From: Alcanivorax sp.
GTDB lineage: Bacteria > Pseudomonadota > Gammaproteobacteria > Pseudomonadales > Alcanivoracaceae
Direction of reading: 5' to 3'
DNA: 52,698 bases
Assembly: GCA_022449455.1 (NCBI GenBank)
Contig: JAKUPL010000029.1
Span: forward strand, 1 to 52,698
Position numbers and translations under genes: made by a program
Part shown: one piece after another, positions 34,959 to 42,500 of the stretch
Position numbering within the stretch: the first letter of the stretch is position 1
How the letters are laid out: every line of letters begins with the position of its first letter
The notes under the pieces: model-generated
What the model was told of the DNA's origin: nothing
Database searches by the model: none
What the model saw: only the letters and a program-made list of their open reading frames with translations

Positions 34959-35318
34959 CTAGGAAAGCCCCTTGCTGTCGCGCACGTCCTCCGCGATCTT
35001 CATCAGCAATCGCCGGCGCGACGGCGTCAGCGCCGAAACGATGCTGATCAGCTCGCGGGTTTCCTTGTCGAAGGCGGCGGCCGGGTCGCGAAGATGGGGC
35101 GTCTTGGTGCGCCCTTCCAGTTCCTCGAACAGCTCCGTAAGCGACATTTCCAGCGCCGCGCACAGCCGCCCGAGCCGCTGCACGGACACGTCCTGCCGGT
35201 TGCGCTCGATGCGCGACAGGTTACCCGCGTCCGTGCCGGCCCGGTACGCCACCTCTTCGAGGGTTTCTTCACGGCGTTGGCGCCGTTCCTTGAGTATGCC
35301 ACCAATATCCATGCCCAT
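34959..35318 (-). CDS. XRE family regulator 1
   Basis: A 119-residue DNA-binding protein with a Cro/C1-type helix-turn-helix (EEVAYRAGTDAGNLSRIERNRQDVSVQRL) near the N-terminus. The helical C-terminal part includes LISIVSALTPSRRRLLMKIAEDV. It is paralogous to XRE regulator 2 just upstream (shared IGG-LLRERR and GNLSRIERN). I chose the ATG at 35318. A TTG at 35348 is also open, and an ATG at 35312 gives a start matching the paralogue. Two copies of a TTGNAATGGNGCAA motif lie in its upstream spacer, which suggests autoregulation. Confidence 0.85.
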   Translation of the reverse strand: MGMDIGGILKERRQRREETLEEVAYRAGTDAGNLSRIERNRQDVSVQRLGRLCAALEMSLTELFEELEGRTKTPHLRDPAAAFDKETRELISIVSALTPSRRRLLMKIAEDVRDSKGLS

Positions 35319-35356
35319 AAGTTTCTGTAGCCGCTCTGGCGCACTCAATGTGTTAC

Positions 35357-35370
35357 TTGCAATGGTGCAA
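35357..35370. promoter_or_regulatory. operator-like site 1 of the XRE locus
   Basis: TTGCAATGGTGCAA carries the perfect inverted repeat TTGCA-N4-TGCAA and lies 39 bases upstream of XRE regulator 1. It matches a second site at 35412 in 12 of 14 positions. Confidence 0.55.
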
Positions 35371-35409
35371 AAGATATTTTTAGCTTATGGGCAAAATCGG
35401 GCTATTTGA

Positions 35410-35427
35410 CCTTGAAATGGCGCAAGG
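35410..35427. promoter_or_regulatory. operator-like site 2 of the XRE locus
   Basis: TTGAAATGGCGCAA (35412-35425) lies within an 18-base CCTTG-N8-CAAGG inverted repeat between the two XRE genes. The half site GCAATGG also appears twice in the promoter region of the divergent methyltransferase gene (35883-35889 on the minus strand, 35921-35927 on the plus strand). Confidence 0.5.
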
Positions 35428-35433
35428 CCAGGG

Positions 35434-35781
35434 TCAGTCGAACGGCTCCTCGTCCGGGGTCAGCCGGGCGGTGAACGACAGCCGCAGGCGTTCTCCGGCG
35501 GCGCGCCGGTCGCCCCGCGGTTCAGCGGAGTAGCCGCCGGGGGTGTCGTTCACGCGCCGGCCGCGACGGGCGGTCAGGCAGCGCACGAAATCCTCGGCGG
35601 GCCAGCCCAGGGCGTCGCACAGGGCCAGCATGCGCGGCACGCTGAGCTGCTGTTCGTTGCGTTCGATGCGGGACAGGTTGCCCGGGTCGGTGTGGGCGCG
35701 GCAGGCCACCTGTTTGAGGGTCAGTCCCAGGCGGGCCCGGCGTTCGCGCAGCAGGCCGCCGATATTCAGATCCTTCGTCAT
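35434..35781 (-). CDS. XRE family regulator 2
   Basis: A 115-residue regulator with a Cro/C1-type helix-turn-helix (LTLKQVACRAHTDPGNLSRIERNEQQLSVPRML). Its C-terminal tail is short, arginine-rich and probably disordered (RRGRRVNDTPGGYSAEPRGDRRAAGERL). It is paralogous to XRE regulator 1 in the DNA-binding half only. It is divergent from the DNA methyltransferase gene, a layout reminiscent of controller proteins of restriction-modification systems. Its ATG at 35781 is preceded by AAGGGAAGG. Confidence 0.85.
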   Translation of the reverse strand: MTKDLNIGGLLRERRARLGLTLKQVACRAHTDPGNLSRIERNEQQLSVPRMLALCDALGWPAEDFVRCLTARRGRRVNDTPGGYSAEPRGDRRAAGERLRLSFTARLTPDEEPFD

Positions 35782-35867
35782 GGTTATTTCCTTCCCTTAG
35801 TGGTGTTGTCAGGGCGAAGCCGGACACGCGGTCTTCGCTCTGGGTCTTTGTAGCGCGCTCCCTGCAA

Positions 35868-35912
35868 AATAGCAAGAATCAGCCATTGCTATTGTACCAA
35901 ACCATATGGTTT
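35868..35912. promoter_or_regulatory. operator region between XRE 2 and the methyltransferase gene
   Basis: Two dyads sit side by side. AATAGCAA-N10-TTGCTATT lies at 35868-35893, and the perfect 14-base palindrome AAACCATATGGTTT lies at 35899-35912. The region is strikingly AT-rich against its surroundings. One in-frame ATG of the methyltransferase frame (35906) lies inside the second palindrome, which argues against it being the true start. Confidence 0.6.
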
Positions 35913-35947
35913 CATTTTTTGCAATGGAAAGGGAAGTCAAAAAAGAC

Positions 35948-37579
35948 ATGAATCAACGGGCGATTTTCAGCGCATCGGACGACGGTGAGGACGGGCGGGA
36001 ACCCTACGGGTTCAGCTGGCCGGGCAAGGGGCGGGCGGCGGCCCGGGCCGCCACGCCGGCGGCGGGCAGCCTGAGCCCGCACCCGGACGCGTCGGTGGAT
36101 TTCGAAGGCGCCGCCCACGCGGTGATCGAGGGCGATAATCTGGCGGTGCTCGGCCATTTGCGGAAAAGCTATTCCGGCCGGGTGAAGATGATCTACATCG
36201 ATCCGCCCTACAACACCGGCCGCGCTTTCCTGTACCCGGACAACTTCCGCGACACGCCCGCGGACCACCGCCGCCGGGCCGGCGAGGGGGCGGAGCCGGA
36301 GGGCCGCTACCATGCCCGCTGGCTGAACATGATGTACCCGCGCCTGCTGCTGGCCCGGGAACTGTTGCGTGACGACGGCGTGCTGTTCGTCAGCATCGAC
36401 GACCATGAAGTCCACGCCTTGCGGCTGATGCTCGACGAGATTTTCGGCTCGCGAAACTTCTTCGCCATGTTCCCCTGGCAATCGCGCACCTCCCGGCAGA
36501 ACGACACCGATCTGTGCGTGCAGCACGAGTACGTGATCGGCTACGCCCGCCGGCGCCGCGTCGGGCTCCGCCGGCTGAGCGCGGACAACCAGGCAAAGTG
36601 GCGCGCCGCCCCGGGCTTCGCCGCCTACCCGGCGCGCATCGACACCGGCCGCTACCGGAACCCGGACAACGACCCCCGCGGGCCCTGGAAACTGGACCCG
36701 TTCGACGCCCCCAATGTGCGGCCCCGGCTCACCTACACGATCCGCAATCCGGACACCGGCCAGGCGTTCCGGCCGCCGCCGGGCCGCTGCTGGCGCACCG
36801 GGCCGGAGCGCTTCGAAGCGTTGCTGGCGGACCGCCGCATCCTGTTCGGCCGCCGTGGCCGGGCGCGGCCTCAACTGAAAGTGTTCCTGAACGAAAAGCG
36901 CGCCTTCGGCGAGGTGGCCACCAGCTGGCTGGACGGTACCGGCCACGGCACCGCCAGCGACGGCACCCGGGAACTGCAGGCGCTGTTCGATGGCGAGAGT
37001 CCGTTCCTGTACCCCAAGCCCACCAAGCTGCTGCGCTTTCTGCTGCGCCTGGCCACCGGCCCGGAGGATCTGGTGCTGGATTTCTTCGCCGGCAGCGGCA
37101 GCACCGGTCAGGCGGTGCTGGCGGAGAACCGCGACGACGGTGGCCGGCGCCGCTGCCTGCTGGTGCAGTTGGCGGAGCCCACCGGTGACCCGCGCTGGCC
37201 GACCCTGGCGGACCTGACCGCGGAGCGGTTGCGGCGGGCCGCCATGATCCTGGGCGGCAACGAGGGGTTCCGGTTCTGGCGGCACACGGATTCGCCGCCG
37301 GAGGCCACCGACCCCTGGAGCTGGCTGGCGCCGTTGGGGTTGCCGCTGGATGCGCGCCTGGAACCGGTCACCGTGAACGGCGGGCTGGCACACCGGGTGC
37401 GTCATGGGAAGGAGAGCTGGCTGTTGTACGCCGGGACCGAGCTGGACGAGGCGCTGCTGAGCGCGTTAGCGAGCGCCGGCGCGGATGTGGTGGTGCTGCA
37501 CCGTGCCCTGTTTGCCGGTCAGCGGACCGGCCCTCCGTGGCGGGTGGCGGGCGCGCCGGAGCTGAAAATCGTGGGGTGA
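35948..37579 (+). CDS. type III Mod-like DNA methyltransferase, orphan
   Basis: A 543-residue beta-class DNA amino-methyltransferase like the Mod subunit of type III restriction systems. The N-terminal PYGFSWPGK and VIEGDNLAVLGHLRKSY segments lead to motif IV IDPPYNTG (about residue 95). A variable region that should carry the target-recognition domain follows, then motif I (LDFFAGSGSTGQAVL, about residue 380). It should methylate adenine N6 or cytosine N4 at an unknown site. No Res helicase-nuclease gene is adjacent. I chose the ATG at 35948, with GGGAAG upstream. ATGs at 35924 and 35906 lack Shine-Dalgarno sites. Confidence 0.85.
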   Translation: MNQRAIFSASDDGEDGREPYGFSWPGKGRAAARAATPAAGSLSPHPDASVDFEGAAHAVIEGDNLAVLGHLRKSYSGRVKMIYIDPPYNTGRAFLYPDNFRDTPADHRRRAGEGAEPEGRYHARWLNMMYPRLLLARELLRDDGVLFVSIDDHEVHALRLMLDEIFGSRNFFAMFPWQSRTSRQNDTDLCVQHEYVIGYARRRRVGLRRLSADNQAKWRAAPGFAAYPARIDTGRYRNPDNDPRGPWKLDPFDAPNVRPRLTYTIRNPDTGQAFRPPPGRCWRTGPERFEALLADRRILFGRRGRARPQLKVFLNEKRAFGEVATSWLDGTGHGTASDGTRELQALFDGESPFLYPKPTKLLRFLLRLATGPEDLVLDFFAGSGSTGQAVLAENRDDGGRRRCLLVQLAEPTGDPRWPTLADLTAERLRRAAMILGGNEGFRFWRHTDSPPEATDPWSWLAPLGLPLDARLEPVTVNGGLAHRVRHGKESWLLYAGTELDEALLSALASAGADVVVLHRALFAGQRTGPPWRVAGAPELKIVG

Positions 37580-37619
37580 TCCGGGTTTGCGTGGGTCGCG
37601 GCTTCCGCCGCGATTCCGG

Positions 37620-38303
37620 TCAGCCGCGCCCGGCCTCCGGCTCCGCCAGCACCCAGAAGCGGAAGGCGACCACGTTCACCAGGGTGGCGAGCAGGCCGCT
37701 GATCAGGCCGGTCAGGATCAGGCTGCCGGCGTTTTCGCCGAGCAGCGACATGACCAGGCTGTTGGCCACCAGCGACAGCACCAGCACCAGCAGGAACGAC
37801 AGCAGCAAGGTCGCCAGCAGCGGCCACTGGCTGGCCGAGGAACGCAGGAAGCCGTTCTGCAGGGCGTTGATCGGCCCGTCGCCGCGCAGCATCAGCTGGA
37901 AGGGCGCGAAACACAGCCGGGCGTACAGCCACAGGGCCGGGAAGATCAGCAGGAACCAGCCCAGCGACACCGCCAGGGCCAGCATGAAGTAGGTGGCGAG
38001 CAGGAACGGATAGCGGGCCAGGGCGGGCAGGGTGCAGGCCAGCAGGCCCCGGGCGCGGCCCTGCTGAATATGGGCCATCTGCACGATCAGCGCGCCCTCC
38101 GCCAGCGGCCGCAGCAGCATCAGCGTGGTCATGCTGATCGCGTTGAAGCCGATCAGGGTGCCGTCGTCGCCGGTGACCAGCACCGGCCCGATCACCAGTT
38201 GCAGCACCTCACCGAACAGGGTGAACGGGGCGCTGATCAGGAACAGCGCCGCCAGATGTCGGCGCCAGAAGAACAAGGCTTCCTTGAGACGTTGCAGAAT
38301 CAT
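37620..38303 (-). CDS. YciC-like integral membrane protein
   Basis: A 227-residue protein with about six hydrophobic helices, opening MILQRLKEALFFWRRHLAALFLISAPFTLFGEVL. It resembles the UPF0259/YciC family of inner-membrane proteins of unknown role. It is convergent with the methyltransferase gene and the last of three minus-strand genes of unknown function. Confidence 0.75.
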   Translation of the reverse strand: MILQRLKEALFFWRRHLAALFLISAPFTLFGEVLQLVIGPVLVTGDDGTLIGFNAISMTTLMLLRPLAEGALIVQMAHIQQGRARGLLACTLPALARYPFLLATYFMLALAVSLGWFLLIFPALWLYARLCFAPFQLMLRGDGPINALQNGFLRSSASQWPLLATLLLSFLLVLVLSLVANSLVMSLLGENAGSLILTGLISGLLATLVNVVAFRFWVLAEPEAGRG

Positions 38304-38339
38304 GCCGGGTTACCCTCCGCGAACCGGCGACACCATACG

Positions 38340-39119
38340 TCAGCCGTCGGAACTTGACCAGCGCTCCGGGGCCGCGCCAACCCGCCCGAGGCCCGGCAGG
38401 CGCAGGGCGGGCGGCCAGGGATCCACGCCGTAACCCAGCCCCAGCACATTGATTTCCAGGCCCTCCACCGGCGCCACGATGACGCCGAACAGGCCGAGTA
38501 TCGACAGCTGGACGCCACCGCCGCTGGGGGCGTGGCCGGCCGGGCGGTTCAGTGGGCGGTAATCCTTGCCGATGGCGGTGGGCGGCAGGTCCAGGGCCAG
38601 AGCCGGCACCTGGCGGCCGATGTGCGCCAGAAAGGTATTGCTGTTGGGGCCGGGGAAGCTGCGGTAGCGATCACGGAAGGGGTAATCCTCGATGGCCGCC
38701 TCGATGGCATCGATCATGGCGCCGGTGTCGCCGCCCTGATGCGACACCAGCAGGCGTGGCTCGGCGCCGTACCAGAAGCCGTCCGCCACGGTGTAGTCGC
38801 GGCGCACCACGCCATCGCCGCCACCGCGCCAGCGCACCACGTCATAGCGGGTGAAGGCGGTGTCGCCGGCCCGCTTGAGAATGATCCAGGGATGGGTGGC
38901 GAAATAACCGCGCCAGCCGTAGGTCCGCGCGGTGTAGACCTGCACGATGGCGGTGTCGGCGAGCTCGCGCGGGTCCGGCGCCAGATCCGCCGACGCCCGG
39001 GACGCCGCCGACCAGGGAGAATCGGGCGGGGTGTAGGTCAGCCAGGACACGCCCAGCGGCGCGGCCAGTATCAACAGCAGCAGGGTCAGGCGCAGCAGCC
39101 AGCGCCCCGGCGCCCTCAC
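38340..39119 (-). CDS. DUF3750 family protein
   Basis: A 259-residue protein with an N-terminal signal or anchor helix (LLRLTLLLLILAAPLGVSWL) and a periplasmic domain. The domain contains ARTYGWRGYFATHPWIILKRAG, a WYGAEPRLL stretch and FPGPNSNTFLAHIGRQVP, characteristic of DUF3750. The FPGPNSNTF segment is histidine/serine-poor, but the family sometimes looks hydrolase-like. No function is established. It is followed by the YciC-like gene after 36 bases. Confidence 0.82.
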   Translation of the reverse strand: MRAPGRWLLRLTLLLLILAAPLGVSWLTYTPPDSPWSAASRASADLAPDPRELADTAIVQVYTARTYGWRGYFATHPWIILKRAGDTAFTRYDVVRWRGGGDGVVRRDYTVADGFWYGAEPRLLVSHQGGDTGAMIDAIEAAIEDYPFRDRYRSFPGPNSNTFLAHIGRQVPALALDLPPTAIGKDYRPLNRPAGHAPSGGGVQLSILGLFGVIVAPVEGLEINVLGLGYGVDPWPPALRLPGLGRVGAAPERWSSSDG

Positions 39120-39133
39120 CGGCGGCTACTCCG

Positions 39134-39652
39134 TTACCACCAGTATTTGCCCCAGTTCTGCGGGTTGGCCCAGAAACGCGGGTTGTTCCAGTTGCGGCGG
39201 AAGTTGTAGTCGTCCAGGTCGTAGCTGTAGATGTCCAGCTCACGGCCTTCCTGGGCGAAGTGGCCCTCTTCCCGGCAGCCCAGGGCGAGAAAGCCGTTGT
39301 GCGGCCAGCGCAGCTTCTCCGGGGCCAGGTGCGGCTGGTACACCGCCACCAGGGAGTCGGTGTGCAGATTGCGCAGCAGCCCGATCAGCGATTCGCCGTC
39401 GCGCTGGCTCATGTATTCCAGCTGGTCGGCGATCACCGCCAGATCCACCCGGCGCACCTGCTCCAGAGCCTGGAACGGGTTCTGCTCCTGAATGTGGATC
39501 AGCTCGCAGTCGTGATCCTGGCACCAATGGTCGGCCACCGGCACCGGATTGAGGCTGATGGTGAGCAGGCTCTTCGGCTGATGGCTGTCGAGGATGGCCG
39601 CCAGTTTTTCCTGCGGCGTTTCAATGGCTTTTGAAGCGATGGCTGTAGTCAT
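39134..39652 (-). CDS. DUF6231 family protein
   Basis: A 172-residue cytoplasmic protein with a methyltransferase-like look in the middle (VRRVDLAVIADQLEYM, LLRNLHTDSLVAVYQP) but no complete SAM-binding motif. It has a highly aromatic C-terminus rich in N, W and Y (NFRRNWNNPRFWANPQNWGKYWW). It resembles the DUF6231 family of Pseudomonas and Alcanivorax. It heads the three-gene minus-strand group. Confidence 0.72.
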   Translation of the reverse strand: MTTAIASKAIETPQEKLAAILDSHQPKSLLTISLNPVPVADHWCQDHDCELIHIQEQNPFQALEQVRRVDLAVIADQLEYMSQRDGESLIGLLRNLHTDSLVAVYQPHLAPEKLRWPHNGFLALGCREEGHFAQEGRELDIYSYDLDDYNFRRNWNNPRFWANPQNWGKYWW

Positions 39653-39745
39653 GGTTTTGAGTCTAGGCGGTTCCCGGCGGCACGGCCAGGGCCCGGCGGG
39701 GGCGGTGGCTGTTAAAAATTGTTTGCCGCGTCACGGTCACCGGCG

Positions 39746-39787
39746 TTGACGGACCCGGGGCAACTAATGATAATGATTCTCAAATAC
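39746..39787 (+). promoter_or_regulatory. Fur-controlled promoter of hemP
   Basis: TTGACG (39746-39751) and GATAAT (39769-39774) with 17-base spacing form a good sigma-70 promoter. A Fur box (39769-39787), GATAATGATTCTCAAATAC, matches the 19-base consensus at 13 positions and overlaps the -10 box. Iron-bound Fur would block transcription directly. Confidence 0.8.
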
Positions 39788-39848
39788 ATTTGTGGCCCTC
39801 CGGTCAAAGCCCGTACATTCAAGGCTTATACGTTCAAGGAGAAACGTT

Positions 39849-40064
39849 ATGTCCCAAGGTACCCTGACCCACCCGCACAAGGTATCCACCGCCCGCCGTG
39901 TCGCCGCCGGCGCCCCGCGCGCCCGTCGCATCGCCATCGAGGCGGACAGCAGCGTGGCCAGCCGCGCCCTGCTCAACCAGGACGGCAAGCTGTGGATCGA
40001 ACACGGGGGCGAGCGCTATCTGCTGCGTCGCACCGCCAATGACCGCCTGATCCTGACCAAGTAA
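39849..40064 (+). CDS. hemP: hemin uptake protein HemP
   Basis: A 71-residue protein whose C-terminal half matches HemP: LLNQDGKLWIEHGGERYLLRRTANDRLILTK spans residues about 41-71. HemP proteins are small haem-responsive activators or accessory factors for haem uptake. The N-terminal half is basic and variable. CAAGGAG precedes the ATG, and a Fur-type promoter lies upstream. The HemS-like gene follows after 99 bases. Confidence 0.9.
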   Translation: MSQGTLTHPHKVSTARRVAAGAPRARRIAIEADSSVASRALLNQDGKLWIEHGGERYLLRRTANDRLILTK

Positions 40065-40163
40065 GCAGGAACAGGCACTTCCGTTCTCCCTGACCGTGGA
40101 ACGCCAGCCCGGCCCCGTGCCTCCGCCAGCTGCCCACACCCGGATTTCGCAAGGAGGCTCACC

Positions 40164-41162
40164 GTGACCCTGACCGCGACGGTGGCGACCCTGGCGCCAG
40201 GCCCCCGGGCGTCCACCACCTTTCATCATTGCCGCGCCGCCCTCGGTGATCGGGTGCTGCGGCTGCAGGACGAACCCCTGGCCATTCTCAAGGGCCTGTA
40301 CCGGCTCGGCGCGCTGGTGGTCACCACCTTCGCCGATGGCGGCCGGGTGTCCCAGTCCATGCGCTACCCGACCCTGGAAGACGGCGACGACGGCCTGGAG
40401 GCCCGGGGCCAGCAAAGCCGGCTGCGCCACCAACTGAACCTGCCGTTGTGGCGCTCGGTGATGGCGGTGCTGGCGCCGGTGGCGGATCTGCCGCCGCGCA
40501 GCTTGCTGTTCTTCGACCGCTTTGGCGAGCCGGTGCAGCAAATGGCGGTGGCTCCGGAAACCGGCGGCCTGGCCTTCGAGGAACTGGTGTGCGCCATGCT
40601 GCACCCGGACCAGCGCCAGCTTGGCGCGCCGCCGCCCCGGCTGCTGGCCGGCCCGACGGCGGTGCCCTCGGTGGCGGAGCTGGAACGGCAATGGTCCCAC
40701 GGTGACGACGACGGTTTCCGCACCCTGCTGGCGGGCATCGGCGACCGCCGCCAGGTGCTCTACCAGGCGGTGCGGGACAAATTCGCCTGCCCGGTGCGGG
40801 CGGAAACGGTGCCCTCGTTGCTGGCCCTGGCCAGCCGCCGGGACGCCGCCTACACGGTGTGCACCGGCAACAGCGGCGTCAGTTTGTGCCTGACCGCGCC
40901 CTGGTCGGCGCCGCGCTGGCAGAAAGGCCAATGCCATCTGGCCCATCAGGGCACTCTGGTGTCATTGGATATGGGGCGGGTGGCCAGTGTTTGGCGCCTG
41001 CGCCGGCCGGGCGCGGGGCGGGTGGTCACCGCCCTGGAAGGGCTGGACGCCCAGGGTCGCTGGCTGTGGACCCTGTCCGGCGCGGACGACGAGGACATCT
41101 GGTTGAGCCTGCTGGCGGACAGTTTGATTCCGGACGGCGCGCCGGGCCGGCGCATGGCTTAG
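40164..41162 (+). CDS. HemS/HmuS-like haem-handling protein
   Basis: A 332-residue protein resembling the HemS/ChuS/HmuS haem-degrading or haem-trafficking family in its C-terminal half. YTVCTGNSGVSLCLTAPW, LDMGRVASVWRLRRPGAGRVVTALEGLDAQGRWLW parallels the family's WVVRKP...VTSLE..DA.G segment. The N-terminal half is a diverged duplicate-like region. It follows hemP under the same Fur-type control. No TonB-dependent receptor or haem ABC transporter is present here. AAGGAGG precedes a GTG start at 40164. Confidence 0.75.
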   Translation: MTLTATVATLAPGPRASTTFHHCRAALGDRVLRLQDEPLAILKGLYRLGALVVTTFADGGRVSQSMRYPTLEDGDDGLEARGQQSRLRHQLNLPLWRSVMAVLAPVADLPPRSLLFFDRFGEPVQQMAVAPETGGLAFEELVCAMLHPDQRQLGAPPPRLLAGPTAVPSVAELERQWSHGDDDGFRTLLAGIGDRRQVLYQAVRDKFACPVRAETVPSLLALASRRDAAYTVCTGNSGVSLCLTAPWSAPRWQKGQCHLAHQGTLVSLDMGRVASVWRLRRPGAGRVVTALEGLDAQGRWLWTLSGADDEDIWLSLLADSLIPDGAPGRRMA

Positions 41163-41176
41163 GCGGATGTAGGCAA

Positions 41177-41340
41177 GCCAGTTGAAAGTTAAAAGTTAAA
41201 AGGGCCGGGCTGAGGGGCCGTGCCATGACCTCCGGCCGGTCAGGGACTTGAATGTTGCGGCTCTTCCCCGCGGGCAGGGCTTTCGAGTCCGCAAAGGGCC
41301 AGCCCGCGTTTCAACTTTTAACTTTTAACTTTCAACTGGC
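41177..41340. repeat. dispersed heptad palindrome, copy C
   Basis: The arms are perfect 26-base inverted repeats (41177-41202 and 41315-41340) made of AGTTGAA/AGTTAAA units. The 112-base interior is GC-rich, includes a GGGGCCGTGCC piece of the family core, and has partial hairpins. It lies between the converging hemS-like and yqcC genes. Confidence 0.9.
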
Positions 41341-41385
41341 CCATCGATCGGCACGGCCCCACCGCCACTCAGCCCTGGCTTGCAG

Positions 41386-41706
41386 CTAAAAATGCGCGTC
41401 GAAGTCGCGGATCAGGGCGACCAGCCGATCCGTGTCCTCGGGCACGTCGCGCAGGGTTTCCTCGGCCAGCGGCGCCACGTCGCATTGGGCGGGCAGCGGG
41501 TGGTCCTCGGCCAGGATCGCCCGAAAGCGGGCGATGAACACCCACTGCAGCCACTGAGTGAATTTCATGGTGTCGGCGAAGAACGGCGTGGCACTCTGAA
41601 ACGCCGCCGGCTCCGGCGGCAGGGTGTCCCAAAGGCGCAGCCCTTCCATTTCCGCCTGCATGTCGTTGAGCAGGCCGGCCAGGGCCTGGCGTTGGTCGTT
41701 GGTCAT
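41386..41706 (-). CDS. yqcC: YqcC family protein (DUF446)
   Basis: A 106-residue helical protein of the YqcC/DUF446 family: LLNDMQAEMEGLRLWDTLPPEPAAFQS, then PFFADTMKFTQWLQWVFIARF. Some homologues accompany tRNA pseudouridine synthase TruC, but here it ends the dapF-xerC operon. Its ATG overlaps the stop of the HAD gene by one base (TGATG), implying coupling. Confidence 0.88.
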   Translation of the reverse strand: MTNDQRQALAGLLNDMQAEMEGLRLWDTLPPEPAAFQSATPFFADTMKFTQWLQWVFIARFRAILAEDHPLPAQCDVAPLAEETLRDVPEDTDRLVALIRDFDAHF

Positions 41707-42413
41707 CAGTTGTCCAATAGCGGCAGCAGGTCCGGCAGTTCCCGCAGATGGTGAATGTGATGGTCGGGGCGATCCAGGTCGTCGGGCCAGTCCAGATCGA
41801 TCAGGTTGGCCCACACCGCCTGGAACCCGTGGCGCCGGGCGGCGTCCACGTCTTCCACCGGATGATCGCCCACATGCAGGGCCTGGCCCGGCTCCACCCC
41901 GGCACTGCGCAGCGCCGCCCGGAACATGTCCGGCTCCGGCTTGCGCCGGCCGATGCTCTCCGCGGAATGATGAAAGCGGAACAGATCGGCGATGCCGATC
42001 CGTTTCAGGTCCGAGTTTCCGTTACTGAGGGCGCCCAGCGTGTAGCTGTCGGCGAGTGTCTCCAGCACCTCCAGGGCGCCGGGAAAGAAACTCACCCGGT
42101 TGCGCGCCTCGTGGAACACCAGAAAGGCGTCGGCGGCGATGTGGCGCGCCTCCTTATCCTCGAACCCGGCGGCCATGAAGGCCTCGGCCATGGCGTCGCG
42201 GCGCAGGCGGGTAAGGTTGTTCAGATAATCCGGATGCTCGCGCACCAGCCGGTCGCGCACCGTGCGGATGCGCTCCGGGGTGAGCGCCCGGGCGGCGTCC
42301 GGATGGTGGTCGGCGATCCAGTCGCTGGTGGTGCGTTCGGCCTGGCGTATCACCTCGTCCACCGGCCACAGGGTGTTGTCCAGGTCGAAGGTGATGAGTT
42401 TGAGTCCGGTCAT
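41706..42413 (-). CDS. yigB: HAD-IA family hydrolase (YigB-like)
   Basis: A 235-residue HAD phosphatase with motif I ITFDLDNTLWPVDEV, motif II in LGALSNGNSD, the lysine in GRRKPEPDMF and motif IV HVGDHPVEDVDAARR. By position after dapF, DUF484 and xerC it matches YigB, which dephosphorylates FMN in the riboflavin pathway. The gene lies 87 bases after xerC. Confidence 0.9.
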   Translation of the reverse strand: MTGLKLITFDLDNTLWPVDEVIRQAERTTSDWIADHHPDAARALTPERIRTVRDRLVREHPDYLNNLTRLRRDAMAEAFMAAGFEDKEARHIAADAFLVFHEARNRVSFFPGALEVLETLADSYTLGALSNGNSDLKRIGIADLFRFHHSAESIGRRKPEPDMFRAALRSAGVEPGQALHVGDHPVEDVDAARRHGFQAVWANLIDLDWPDDLDRPDHHIHHLRELPDLLPLLDN

Positions 42414-42500
42414 GGTGAGAGATGATAAGCGGCGCGGCGGCGCGGATAAACGGTGGATTGGTGAAATCGTGAGGCGGTGTCGGCGTTCCGTGGCGCCGGC

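Noticed and set aside
35906-35947. Earlier ATG starts for the methyltransferase gene
   Set aside because: The first lies inside a perfect palindrome and neither has a Shine-Dalgarno. The conserved protein begins after the ATG at 35948.
34922-39119. A complete restriction-modification system or prophage
   Set aside because: No restriction subunit, integrase or phage structural gene is present; only the methyltransferase and two regulators can be supported.
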